From Bacteroidota bacterium (lineage in GTDB: Bacteria; Bacteroidota; Bacteroidia; B-17B0; Aurantibacillaceae): DNA of 64,000 nucleotides. The position numbers and the translations under genes are program-made. The stretch covers positions 1-64,000 of the forward strand of contig JAIUNM010000005.1 of NCBI GenBank assembly GCA_020162035.1, written 5' to 3'. Under the pieces are notes generated by a model. It worked only from the letters and a program-made list of their open reading frames with translations, searched no databases and was not told the origin of the DNA. Numbering within the stretch: position 1 is the first letter of the stretch; each line of letters opens with the position of its first letter. This document shows, one piece after another, positions 51,250 through 59,356 of this stretch.

Positions 51250-52334
51250 TGCCTAATGTTCTCATTATTTGTGCTCATCGGCCTAACCGTTCGCCTAGCC
51301 AACGGTATAGGTTTGAACAGTATTTAACTTTTTTAACCACTAAAGGATTTAATTTTACTTGGTCGTATCTATTAAATGAAAACGATGATAAAATTTTTTA
51401 TTCATCAGGAAATTTTTTATTGAAAATTAAAATAGTATTTAAAACATTATTTATAAGGTTTAAAGATTGTTTAAGGTTTAATCGTTTTGATATTATATTT
51501 ATACAAAGAGAGGCTCATTTTTTAGGGATTTCTCTTTTTGAAAAAATTGCATATAAAAGTTCTGCAAAAGTTATTTTTGATTTTGATGATAGTATTTGGT
51601 TAAACGACACAAGCCCAGAAAATAAAAAATTTTCATTTTTTAAAAAACCGAATAAATTTTACAAAAACATAAAAAATACACATTTAGTAATTGCAGGCAA
51701 TAATTACTTAGCTAATGAAGCTAAAAAAATTAATTCTAATACAATTGTTATTCCAACTACCGTAAATACAAATTATAATTTTCCAATTGAAAAAAACAAT
51801 TTCAATTCTTTTGTAACAATTGGCTGGAGTGGGAGTATCAGCACTATAAAACATTTTGAGTTGTTAATTCCAGTATTAACTAAATTAAAAAATAAATATA
51901 AAAATCAAATTAAAATTAGTTTAATATCGCAAACAAAATATCAAAATCAAGAATTAGAAATTGAATCGCATGTTTGGTCTGTTGAAAATGAAAATAAACT
52001 ATTAAACACTTTTGATATAGGAATAATGCCTTTGCCAGATAACATTTGGACAAAAGGCAAATGTGGTTTAAAAGGCTTAACATACATGGCTTGTAATATT
52101 GCAACTGTTATGAGTGATGTTGGTGTAAATAATGAAATTATTAAAAATGGAGTAAATGGGTTTTTATGCTCAACTGATGAAGAATGGTTGTCGACATTAT
52201 GTTTACTTATAGAAAATAAACAATTAAGACTTTCAATTGCCGAAAAAGGTTTACAAACAGTTAAAAATAATTATTCAACCCTCACAAATGAACAAGCATA
52301 CTTAACCGCATTTAAAAATGTGTTAAATAACTAA
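51249..52334 (+). CDS. Glycosyltransferase (family 4-like, GT-B fold)
   Basis: A 361-residue enzyme without signal peptide. The N-terminal half has ICAHRPNRSPSQRYRFEQYL and FDIIFIQREAHFLGISLFEK, then VIFDFDDSIW; the C-terminal half VTIGWSGSISTIKHFELLIP, DIGIMPLPDNIWTKGKCGLK and KNGVNGFLCSTDEEWLSTL, as in group 1 transferases. The donor and acceptor are unknown. Its ATG overlaps the AAA+ gene stop, so the two are translated together. Its stop shares bases with the stop of the convergent gene at 52331. Confidence 0.85.
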   Translation: MPNVLIICAHRPNRSPSQRYRFEQYLTFLTTKGFNFTWSYLLNENDDKIFYSSGNFLLKIKIVFKTLFIRFKDCLRFNRFDIIFIQREAHFLGISLFEKIAYKSSAKVIFDFDDSIWLNDTSPENKKFSFFKKPNKFYKNIKNTHLVIAGNNYLANEAKKINSNTIVIPTTVNTNYNFPIEKNNFNSFVTIGWSGSISTIKHFELLIPVLTKLKNKYKNQIKISLISQTKYQNQELEIESHVWSVENENKLLNTFDIGIMPLPDNIWTKGKCGLKGLTYMACNIATVMSDVGVNNEIIKNGVNGFLCSTDEEWLSTLCLLIENKQLRLSIAEKGLQTVKNNYSTLTNEQAYLTAFKNVLNN

Positions 52335-54217
52335 GTGTTTATTTTTCTACCTATAAGAACTTTAAATGATTGTTTCCAAGATAAGTTTCTGGCACGACAA
52401 GCTATAATAAATGAAATTAAAAAGCTAGAAGCAATATTTACCAAACCAATTAAAATTACACCAAAAAATACTGTAACAACTAAAGCTAAGTTAAAAGGAG
52501 AATCGCTACCTAAAGCAATACCTAAATTACCAGATGAAATTGTAACATGCCTGATATCAAAAGGAATGCCGATAAATTTCCCCCAATTACCAGCAAACCC
52601 TAAACAAAATCCTAAAAATAAATTACCAATAATAGCTCCCAAATTTTTTTCGATGAATTTTGCTATTTTAACACGCTTTTCAAAACTATAAACAGAACGA
52701 AGTTTTGGATGTTTAATTATTCGTTCAGCAATTTCTGAATAAATTACTTTGTTATCTACATAACCAATTACTACACCAGATAATGAAAGTAACACCCCTG
52801 CAATTGCAGCATAAACTAATGATGCACTATATAAAGGATGGTTTGAATAAAGTTGAGATTTTGTTTCTTGTAAATCAAAAACAGAATTGCCATAAAAATA
52901 ATTAGAAATCCATGCAATAATAAAGCAAACAGGTAATACAATTACTAAATTTCCAATCAATGAAATAAATTGACTCGTGATAATTTGTTTAAAAGTGTCG
53001 TAAGGTTTAATGTTGTTGTTTCCATTATTAATACTGCTTGCAATAAATGAAGCGGTCATAGATGGTTGCTTTGTTGCTAAAGTAAAATGGATTAAATGCA
53101 TAAGCACAAACCCCAAACCATAATTTAAACCAAACAAAATACCTTCAAAAAAAAGAGATGCGTGAATTTGATGAATAAAATGTTTTATAAATACTAATAA
53201 TACAACAACTAAACCGCCACCCATTGATGAGTATAATAATTTTTTATTTTCTTTTTTATTAAACCCAATATAATGTTCGCCTTTTTCTGAAGTATGGCTT
53301 ACAATTCTGTACGCTAATAAATTTGTTGTTTGTTTAATAAACGACCGCAAATTGTTTTTGGTTTGTTCAGCAATAGTTAATTGGGTAACTAAATGAGAAA
53401 TTGCTAATGAATTACTTTGATTTTGTTGTTTTGCAATAAAAATATTTAATAATAATTTTATTCGTTCAATTTGTTGTTGCGCTCTTTGAACTATGAATGT
53501 TAAATGCAAACTTGTGCCTAGTTCGTCTTTTTTATTTTGCAAATCAACAAATATTTGTTCGCATTTGTAAATACATTTCCAAACCGAGTTTAATTCATCA
53601 TCATTAATTTCAAGCCCTTTAATTTCAATGTGTTTTTTAACAAATAATGTAACACTATGGTTTAATTCAAAAAAAGGAGAGTCGTTATCATCTGCTTTTG
53701 GTAATTTACTAACTAAATATGGGTCAATTCCTATAGAAGTTAAGCGGTTGCATAAAATTAAAATTGCATTTTGATTTTGATCGACTAATTTTTTGGAGTG
53801 TGTTTTTAGCAATTGGGAATTAAGGAGTTTTCCAAACTCAATCCAATTTTTATCATCAATTTTTTGTAACCATAAATAATCTTTTGCTTTGTAAAATATT
53901 AAATTAATATAATTTGATAATTCGTTATTTGTTGAGTTTTCGGGTAAAATTTTATGCTTAAAACGGCTTATTATTTCTGGAAAAAACCCTCTATTAGAAT
54001 TTATACCATAATCAGTAAATGCTTTTACTAAAAAAGCTTTATCTAAAACCTCATTACAAAAAACATTAAATTCATCAATTAAATTTTTGTTGTTAGAATT
54101 GTTTTTAATTAATATGTGTAGTTGCTCGTTAAATGGAATGTTTTCCTTATTCGAGAGCTGTCTTATACTATTAATAAATAAATTTATTGTGTTGAAATTG
54201 TTTTTATCTAATGGCAT
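52331..54217 (-). CDS. Membrane protein of the so-called site-specific recombinase (Gcr, SpecificRecomb) family
   Basis: A 628-residue protein. The N-terminal 300 residues are soluble and helical, with GINSNRGFFPEIISRFKHKI, a phrase typical of the family. The second half has about six membrane helices (GGGLVVVLLVFIKHFI, FEGILFGLNYGLGFVLMHLI, SQFISLIGNLVIVLPVCFII, YAAIAGVLLSLSGVVIGYVD, IIGNLFLGFCLGFAGNWGKF, LVVTVFFGVILIGLVNIASS). The name 'site-specific recombinase' comes from an early gonococcal report; no known recombinase catalytic motif is visible and the multi-helix design argues for a membrane role. It stands alone. Function unknown. Confidence 0.75.
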   Translation of the reverse strand: MPLDKNNFNTINLFINSIRQLSNKENIPFNEQLHILIKNNSNNKNLIDEFNVFCNEVLDKAFLVKAFTDYGINSNRGFFPEIISRFKHKILPENSTNNELSNYINLIFYKAKDYLWLQKIDDKNWIEFGKLLNSQLLKTHSKKLVDQNQNAILILCNRLTSIGIDPYLVSKLPKADDNDSPFFELNHSVTLFVKKHIEIKGLEINDDELNSVWKCIYKCEQIFVDLQNKKDELGTSLHLTFIVQRAQQQIERIKLLLNIFIAKQQNQSNSLAISHLVTQLTIAEQTKNNLRSFIKQTTNLLAYRIVSHTSEKGEHYIGFNKKENKKLLYSSMGGGLVVVLLVFIKHFIHQIHASLFFEGILFGLNYGLGFVLMHLIHFTLATKQPSMTASFIASSINNGNNNIKPYDTFKQIITSQFISLIGNLVIVLPVCFIIAWISNYFYGNSVFDLQETKSQLYSNHPLYSASLVYAAIAGVLLSLSGVVIGYVDNKVIYSEIAERIIKHPKLRSVYSFEKRVKIAKFIEKNLGAIIGNLFLGFCLGFAGNWGKFIGIPFDIRHVTISSGNLGIALGSDSPFNLALVVTVFFGVILIGLVNIASSFLISFIIACRARNLSWKQSFKVLIGRKINT

Positions 54218-54319
54218 TGCGTAAAGTTAAATAAATGCCTATTATGACTTTATTTTTAAGGTTACAATTTGTTAACAGAAAAATAATTTAGTTCCAATTA
54301 AATAATTAATAAAATATTT

Positions 54320-54327
54320 TATTTTTG
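54320..54327 (+). promoter_or_regulatory. Promoter -7 box for the secreted protein gene at 54340
   Basis: A perfect TATTTTTG; the expected start point is about nine bases before the ATG. No TTTG is found at normal spacing. Confidence 0.45.
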
Positions 54328-54339
54328 TATTACACTTAA

Positions 54340-55551
54340 ATGAAATCCTATAGGGTGGCTACCCGAAACCATTTAAGAAATTTTAATACAACAAAAAGTT
54401 TGAAAAAGTTAATATTTATTTTATTTACTTTTTTTGCGCTTGTTATCAAAACTCAAATTAGCCCGAGTGGTTGTTACATTAGTGGCGGTATGGGTAATGG
54501 TAATACAAACGGTTGTGGAAACACACCAGATCCATGCAACTTGGCAGCGAGTGGGTATTCAATTTTTGGCGTTACAAATTGTGGCAATTCTGTAGTTGGT
54601 TCTGGAGGTTCGGCCGTAACAGTTTCAACTTCTTATATTTTACCTGCGGGTTGTACAGCAACTGTTTATGCTCAAATGGCTAAACGGCCGAGCATTCACC
54701 CAACAGGTTGTAACAATTCCGGAGCAGATGGAGGAGATTATGTACAAATAACCAATATTGGTGGCACAGTTATAAGCCAAAGTGGTACTATTTGTTGCTC
54801 TTTAGGTGGGTGTGGTGCTTACCCTTCTTTACCTGCAACGCCTAGCGTTGTGGCAAGCTCAAGCGCATGGACAACAGGTTGCGCAAATGCTGATATGTTA
54901 GTTAAAATGGAAATTACAGGGGGACAAGTAATTATTACAGGGCGTAGCGATAGGGGTGACGAGTTTACAACATTTACTTTAAACTTAGCAGGCACTTGCG
55001 GACCGGGTTGTGATGCTGTTTTACCAATAGTTTTTACTGATTTTTATAGCGAAAATACTAATGAAGGAGTAGCATTAAAATGGAATGTAAATTCAGAAGT
55101 TGATATTGACCATTATGAAATTGAAAAAAGTATTGATGGAATAAAATGGGATTTATTTAAAAATATTTCTGCAATTAAACACAATGTAACTAATTTTATA
55201 TATCAAACTATAGATAACAATGTTACTGAAGGAAATAATTATTATAAGCTAAGTTCGGTAAACAAAAACAGCGAAAAAGAATTATTAAAAACAATTTATG
55301 TTAATTATAATTTAGGTTTAAGAAAACAATTTTATTACTCACAAACTGATTTTGATATTTATTTGTTTTTTAGCGACACACCTCCAAACCATGTTAATTT
55401 ACAATCTATACAGGGTTCGTTAATTAACTATAAACATAAGCAAAACAACAATTGTATAATTATTTCTAAGGAAAATTTAGCTAAAGGTTTATATTTAATT
55501 TCAACTGAAAATCAAAATAACATACAACCACAAAAAATTGTTGTTGAATAA
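54340..55551 (+). CDS. Secreted Gly/Cys-rich protein with probable T9SS-type C-terminal region
   Basis: A 403-residue secreted protein. A basic N-terminal stretch (MKSYRVATRNHLRNFNTTKS) precedes the signal (LKKLIFILFTFFALVIKTQ); the true start could be a downstream TTG near 54396. Residues 40-225 are rich in Gly, Cys, Ser and Thr, with many cysteines likely to pair outside the cell (GCYISGGMGNGNTNGCGN, GTICCSLGGCGAYPSLP). Then comes a fibronectin-like part common before T9SS tails (VLPIVFTDFYSENTNEGVAL, KWNVNSEVDIDHYEIEKSID, NYYKLSSVNKN), and a degenerate type A tail ending LAKGLYLISTENQNNIQPQK. Function unknown. Confidence 0.75.
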   Translation: MKSYRVATRNHLRNFNTTKSLKKLIFILFTFFALVIKTQISPSGCYISGGMGNGNTNGCGNTPDPCNLAASGYSIFGVTNCGNSVVGSGGSAVTVSTSYILPAGCTATVYAQMAKRPSIHPTGCNNSGADGGDYVQITNIGGTVISQSGTICCSLGGCGAYPSLPATPSVVASSSAWTTGCANADMLVKMEITGGQVIITGRSDRGDEFTTFTLNLAGTCGPGCDAVLPIVFTDFYSENTNEGVALKWNVNSEVDIDHYEIEKSIDGIKWDLFKNISAIKHNVTNFIYQTIDNNVTEGNNYYKLSSVNKNSEKELLKTIYVNYNLGLRKQFYYSQTDFDIYLFFSDTPPNHVNLQSIQGSLINYKHKQNNNCIIISKENLAKGLYLISTENQNNIQPQKIVVE

Positions 55552-55590
55552 AAAAACCTCAAAGAAAAAATAAATTTAAATTTGGTTAAT

Positions 55591-55620
55591 TAATGATTAA
55601 ACAACTACTATTAATCATTA
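55591..55620. terminator. Possible bidirectional terminator (weak)
   Basis: TAATGATTAA and TTAATCATTA are perfect ten-base arms with a ten-base loop, between convergent genes. The stem is AT-only except for two pairs and no long T-run follows. Confidence 0.4.
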
Positions 55621-55686
55621 TAACCCAATAAGTAAATTTTTTCTAAGAGGTATTATTTTTTATAAAAAAACTAAAAATTTATAGTC

Positions 55687-57468
55687 TTATTTTTCTTTTG
55701 AATTAGTTACGTGAATTCCGTTTTTGTCGATTTTTACTTTCTCTTCATTTCCGGTAACATTTATCCCTTCATCTGTAATTTTAACTTTAGTGTTTTTATC
55801 ATTTATATTTATTTCGTTCCCATTTATTGTAACATTTTTTTCAATCTTAGTTTCGTGTTCGTCATCAGACAAATCATTATCTGTATCTAATCCTTCGCAA
55901 TCAATACATTTTAAGCCATTTTCGCTCATGTACCATCTTCTATTAACCATATCACCATCCCAAGTATTAGTTACATTATCAACATTGTCTAATAAACCTT
56001 TTAAACTTTTATCAAGTAAAATTACCTTTCCTTTAGGTAATTTAATTTTCACATCTACATTTTGAGCTCTAAATTTATCTCCTTCGGCAACAACAAATAT
56101 TTGATCTAATAATAAAACGTTACCATTTTGTTTAAATTGGTATTTTATGTTTTTAGCATTATTGTTTGCTGTTTGTTTAGTGTTGCCTTGTGAGTTGTAA
56201 TAAACTATTACCTCAACACTATCTGTGTTAGACTCAACTACATCTAATTCTATGTTACCAATTAAACTAAGTGCTTTATTTTTAGAACCAAACGTAAAAT
56301 CATTGTGTCCTTTTGATAATGCATTTTCAATTTCATCGTTATTTATAAAATTATATTGATTTAAAATTAATTCTGGTGATACAGCTTTTACAATTAATAT
56401 ATCGCCTACATTAGTAAGTTGCGTTGTTTGTTTTACTTTACTGTATTCAGAAAACTCTTTAACTGTTTTAACAGTAACACTTAATCCTAAAAAAAATCCT
56501 ATAACCCAAATAATTCCCATACTAATGTTTAACCATTTGTTTTTATAATGTATGTTTAACAATAATTTAATACCAGCATATAAAAGCATAAAAACAGGTA
56601 TTCCCACAACAATTATAAATGCTATAATTGCAAAACTATAATCTGTACTTGTTGAAAAAATAGAGTTTTTCCAATTATTAAAATCTTCGTTTTCGCCTAT
56701 TACAGAAAATCCAAATAAGGTTGAAATGTACCCTATTAAAAATGTGCCGGCAACAAAAACTATAAATAAACCAATTGCACGTTTAATTATGTTTCCTATT
56801 GTGTTTGCTGCGGTTGTTGCTCCTCTGCTAAAGTTTTCGCTCATACGTTTAGCTTGTTGTCCTTTTCCGTATTTATTTCCTAATGCTTCAAATTCATTTT
56901 TTACAGAAGAACTAATGTTATCAATTGTAATTGGTTTTCCTTTCATTGCTAGTTTATCAGCGGTTGTTTTAGCTTCGGGCATTACAATCCATAATATAAT
57001 ATAAACCCAAATACTTAATCCTGCAAAAAATACCAGCAATACCATAGCTAATCTTATCCAAACTAAATCAACATCTAAGTATGCTGATATGCCACTACAA
57101 ACACCACCAAAAATATTATTATCTTTATCTCTAAATAATCTTCGTTTTGTTTCTTGTTGATTAAAACTGTTGTTTTCCGATTGTTTCGTTTGTTCGTTTT
57201 GATCTTCGTCAGCAAAATCTTCTGGTTTTCCAAGGGTTTCCATTACAGAATTTACATCGTTAAGTAATACAACTTGTTTTGCATTACTAATTTTTTGCGA
57301 TAATAATTCGGCAATACGAGATTCTATATCTGCTAAAATTTCGCTTCCACTCTCGTTATTGCTAAATTTTACTTTTATTTTATTTAAATACGCACTTAAA
57401 CTATTAAAAGCGTCTTCATCAATATGAAAAATTATACCGCTTATATTAATTGTTACTGTTTTATTCAT
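55687..57468 (-). CDS. PspC domain membrane protein
   Basis: A 593-residue protein from the ATG at 57468 (MNKTVTINISGIIFHIDEDA); an in-frame upstream start lies inside padR. A short cytoplasmic domain with AYLNKIKVKF and DIESRIAELLSQK is followed by the PspC domain (RRLFRDKDNNIFGGVCSGIS, AYLDVDLVWIRLAMVLLVFF). Four or so further membrane helices follow, then a periplasmic beta-rich domain (IGNIELDVVESNTDSVEVIV, NVDVKIKLPKGKVILLDKS) like that of LiaI/LiaF-type and putative adhesin proteins, and an acidic/Asn-rich end. PspC proteins sense envelope stress. It is cotranscribed with padR, ten bases apart, a pairing common in Bacteroidota. Confidence 0.9.
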   Translation of the reverse strand: MNKTVTINISGIIFHIDEDAFNSLSAYLNKIKVKFSNNESGSEILADIESRIAELLSQKISNAKQVVLLNDVNSVMETLGKPEDFADEDQNEQTKQSENNSFNQQETKRRLFRDKDNNIFGGVCSGISAYLDVDLVWIRLAMVLLVFFAGLSIWVYIILWIVMPEAKTTADKLAMKGKPITIDNISSSVKNEFEALGNKYGKGQQAKRMSENFSRGATTAANTIGNIIKRAIGLFIVFVAGTFLIGYISTLFGFSVIGENEDFNNWKNSIFSTSTDYSFAIIAFIIVVGIPVFMLLYAGIKLLLNIHYKNKWLNISMGIIWVIGFFLGLSVTVKTVKEFSEYSKVKQTTQLTNVGDILIVKAVSPELILNQYNFINNDEIENALSKGHNDFTFGSKNKALSLIGNIELDVVESNTDSVEVIVYYNSQGNTKQTANNNAKNIKYQFKQNGNVLLLDQIFVVAEGDKFRAQNVDVKIKLPKGKVILLDKSLKGLLDNVDNVTNTWDGDMVNRRWYMSENGLKCIDCEGLDTDNDLSDDEHETKIEKNVTINGNEININDKNTKVKITDEGINVTGNEEKVKIDKNGIHVTNSKEK

Positions 57469-57478
57469 AATATTTATT

Positions 57479-57823
57479 TTATTTAATTCCTCTTTCAATT
57501 GTTTTGTTAACTGCCTCAACTAATTCTTTCCAACTTTGTTGGAGTTCGTTTAAATAGCGTTCGCCACTTTCGGTTAATTTATAATATTTACGAGGCGGGC
57601 CACTGCTGCTCTCTTCCCACCTGTAGGTAAGTAAGTTTATGTTTTTTAACCGAGTTAATAATGGATAAAGGGTTCCCTCAACCACAACCAGTTTGGTGTC
57701 TTTAAGTTTATCTATTATTTCAGTTGGGTATGCATCGCCTTCTAGTAAAATAGAAAGTATGCAAAGCTCTAAAACGCCTTTGCGCATTTGAGCTTTTGTG
57801 TTATCTGTTGATATTGGCTCCAT
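57479..57823 (-). CDS. PadR family transcriptional regulator
   Basis: A 114-residue winged-helix repressor. The DNA-binding part is KGVLELCILSILLEGDAYPT, EIIDKLKDTKLVVVEGTLYP and LLTRLKNINLLTYRWEESSS, then GPPRKYYKLTESGERYLNEL and a short dimer helix. The 'eGtLYplL.RLe..glL.....es..gp.rKyY.lT..G' pattern is diagnostic. It lies between a small exported protein gene (three-base gap) and the PspC gene (ten-base gap), and probably represses its own operon through the paired palindromes at 58151 and 58202. Confidence 0.95.
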   Translation of the reverse strand: MEPISTDNTKAQMRKGVLELCILSILLEGDAYPTEIIDKLKDTKLVVVEGTLYPLLTRLKNINLLTYRWEESSSGPPRKYYKLTESGERYLNELQQSWKELVEAVNKTIERGIK

Positions 57824-57826
57824 TAA

Positions 57827-58138
57827 TTAAATTAATTTAATGTTTAATACTATACTATAAACTGTTTCGCTTTTAAGTGCTTTAAAATTTAATAACGAAA
57901 ACTGTTTTTCTAATTCTTGTTTTAAATTTGAATTATTAGTTTTTGCTAAAGCAAAATTTACATCTCCATTTAAATTGGTTGTAAATAAAATTTCTACTTT
58001 TTGGTTTTGATTTATAAATTGTTTTTCAATTTTAATTCCTTCTAGTATTTCGTTTGAAATAACATTGGGTGTTTTTACGTTTGCTTTTGCAACTAAACCA
58101 CAAATGCAAATAGCTATAATTAAACTTAATTTTTTCAT
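57827..58138 (-). CDS. Small exported protein, first gene of the PadR/PspC operon
   Basis: A 103-residue protein with a signal peptide (MKKLSLIIAICICGLVAKAN). The mature part has KIEKQFINQNQKVEILFTTN, LNGDVNFALAKTNNSNLKQE and KALKSETVYSIVLNIKLI, an order (strand, strand-turn, helix, strand) reminiscent of the TonB C-terminal fold, but the similarity is weak. I do not recognise a named family. As first gene behind the putative PadR-controlled promoter, it is probably expressed in step with the PspC protein, so an envelope-stress role is likely by context only. Confidence 0.75.
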   Translation of the reverse strand: MKKLSLIIAICICGLVAKANVKTPNVISNEILEGIKIEKQFINQNQKVEILFTTNLNGDVNFALAKTNNSNLKQELEKQFSLLNFKALKSETVYSIVLNIKLI

Positions 58139-58150
58139 GTTTTTTATTTA

Positions 58151-58169
58151 TATTATGTATTACTCAATA
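58151..58169. promoter_or_regulatory. Operator-like palindrome 1 (probable PadR site)
   Basis: TATTATGTATTACTCAATA: left half TATTATGT matches the other site; right half ACTCAATA matches ACATAATA at six of eight bases. It lies just downstream of the expected transcript start. Confidence 0.5.
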
Positions 58170-58179
58170 ATTGGTGATG

Positions 58180-58187
58180 CAAATATA
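58180..58187 (-). promoter_or_regulatory. Promoter -7 box of the PadR/PspC operon
   Basis: TATATTTG on the minus strand. The expected start point is near 58176, giving a leader of about 38 bases to the ATG at 58138. The -33 region would fall inside palindrome 2. Confidence 0.55.
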
Positions 58188-58201
58188 TATGTTTTAATTG
58201 G

Positions 58202-58220
58202 TACTATGTGATACATAATA
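58202..58220. promoter_or_regulatory. Operator-like palindrome 2 (probable PadR site)
   Basis: TACTATGTGATACATAATA is a 19-base palindrome, half-sites TACTATGT and ACATAATA (seven of eight pairs) around GAT. ATGT...ACAT is the core known for PadR operators. It would cover the -33 region of the minus-strand promoter. Confidence 0.6.
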
Positions 58221-58272
58221 CTATAAAATTGTTAAAAATTATTTAATTTATTGATTTTCAGTGTAATAAAAA

Positions 58273-58304
58273 TTTGTTGGAGCAGTTAAAGATTATTACA
58301 TTTG
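58273..58304 (+). promoter_or_regulatory. Promoter of the TerC-family gene
   Basis: TTTG (58273-58276), a 20-base spacer and TACATTTG (58297-58304) match both consensus elements; the expected leader to the ATG at 58322 is about 14 bases. Confidence 0.7.
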
Positions 58305-58321
58305 CACTTTATAATTGTTAA

Positions 58322-59110
58322 ATGCAAAATTTTTCGGAGGAACTTAATGTTCTGTTAAGTATAAACGGGTTAATTGGTTTACTCACATTATCAGTTTTAG
58401 AAATAATATTAGGGATAGATAACATTATTTTTATTTCAATTGCAGTAAACAAACTTCCTAAAATTCAACAAAGTAAAGCGCGCACAATTGGCTTAACCCT
58501 TGCGCTTGTGGTTAGAACAATTTTACTATTTTTTATAGGCTGGATTGCGGGGTTAAAAGATGCTTTATTTACAATAGGAACCTATGGTGTAAGCGGAAAA
58601 GCTTTAATATTGGCTTTTGGTGGTATATTTTTAATTTATAAAACAATTAAAGAAATTCACGAAAAAATTACTAGCGATACAGATGAAATTGAAAATAAAC
58701 ACGGTGGTAAAAACACCTTTGGATCAATTATTTTACAAATAATTATTATTGATTTTGTATTTAGTTTTGATAGTATTTTGGCTGCTGTTGGTGTAAGCGG
58801 ACACGTTTTAGTAATGATACTTGCTGTTGTTATAAGTATGATATTAATGATTTTATTTAGTGGCTCTGTTGCAGATTTTATAAATAAAAACCCAGGTATA
58901 AAAACAATTGCTTTAAGTTTTTTATTAATAATAGGTTTTGTGTTATTAATAGAAGGCTCTTTAGATATATACAATTATGCTAAACCACACGAAATGCAAC
59001 TTCACTTAAATAAAAATTATGTTTACTTTGCTTTAGGTTTTTCATTATTAAACGAATGGTTTAATATGCGCGAAAACAAAGTTAAACGTAAGCGCGATTT
59101 AGGTCTTTAA
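58322..59110 (+). CDS. TerC family integral membrane protein
   Basis: A 262-residue protein with seven or so membrane helices. The diagnostic acidic membrane motifs are LSVLEIILGIDNIIFISIAV (near residue 24) and IIDFVFSFDSILAAVGVSG (near 143), and the ends LLFFIGWIAGLKDALFTIG and FLLIIGFVLLIEGSLDIYNY also fit. TerC/Alx-type proteins handle metal ions, notably manganese, during co-translocational metalation of exported proteins; the name comes from tellurium resistance. No other ter genes are present, so a tellurite role is not supported. Its stop shares bases with the stop of the convergent gene. Confidence 0.93.
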   Translation: MQNFSEELNVLLSINGLIGLLTLSVLEIILGIDNIIFISIAVNKLPKIQQSKARTIGLTLALVVRTILLFFIGWIAGLKDALFTIGTYGVSGKALILAFGGIFLIYKTIKEIHEKITSDTDEIENKHGGKNTFGSIILQIIIIDFVFSFDSILAAVGVSGHVLVMILAVVISMILMILFSGSVADFINKNPGIKTIALSFLLIIGFVLLIEGSLDIYNYAKPHEMQLHLNKNYVYFALGFSLLNEWFNMRENKVKRKRDLGL

Positions 59111-59325
59111 AGTTTGTTGAAGATAATTTCGTAATCTTCACCAGAAATTTTTTCAGCATTTTCAATTAATTCTTTAATAAAAAGTTTTTCGGGGTATTGA
59201 GTAGCTTTTACTTTATATAATTCTATTTTCTGACCAATAAATTTTAATTCTTCAAACTCTATTTCATTTAAAACTTTAAAATAACTTTTATTGTTTGAAT
59301 ATTTGCGATAAAGAGGGAATTTCAT
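59107..59325 (-). CDS. Conserved small protein of unknown function
   Basis: A 72-residue cytoplasmic protein: MKFPLYRKYSNNKSYFKVLN, then EFEELKFIGQKIELYKVKAT, YPEKLFIKELIENAEKISGE and a short end. I recall very similar 'MK.PLyRKYsnnKsYFkI.s..eFeEi..mG..y....f.a...Pdr..I.dmi' proteins in many Bacteroidota, so it is conserved and real, but without assigned function. It lies between TerC and the AddB-like gene on the opposite strand, and its end overlaps that of TerC by four bases. Confidence 0.75.
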   Translation of the reverse strand: MKFPLYRKYSNNKSYFKVLNEIEFEELKFIGQKIELYKVKATQYPEKLFIKELIENAEKISGEDYEIIFNKL

Positions 59326-59342
59326 TTTACTATAAATATACT

Positions 59343-59350
59343 TACATTTG
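59343..59350 (+). promoter_or_regulatory. Promoter -7 box of the AddB-like nuclease gene
   Basis: TACATTTG, with the expected start point about three bases before the ATG at 59357. Confidence 0.5.
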
Positions 59351-59356
59351 AGTTAA

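Noticed and set aside
52331-54217. Site-specific recombinase as a sign of a mobile element
   Set aside because: The protein is a multi-helix membrane protein without recombinase motifs; no att-like repeats or phage genes surround it.
58322-59110. TerC as evidence of a tellurite resistance cluster
   Set aside because: No terA, terB, terD or terE genes are present; stand-alone TerC/Alx proteins are common and linked to metal handling.
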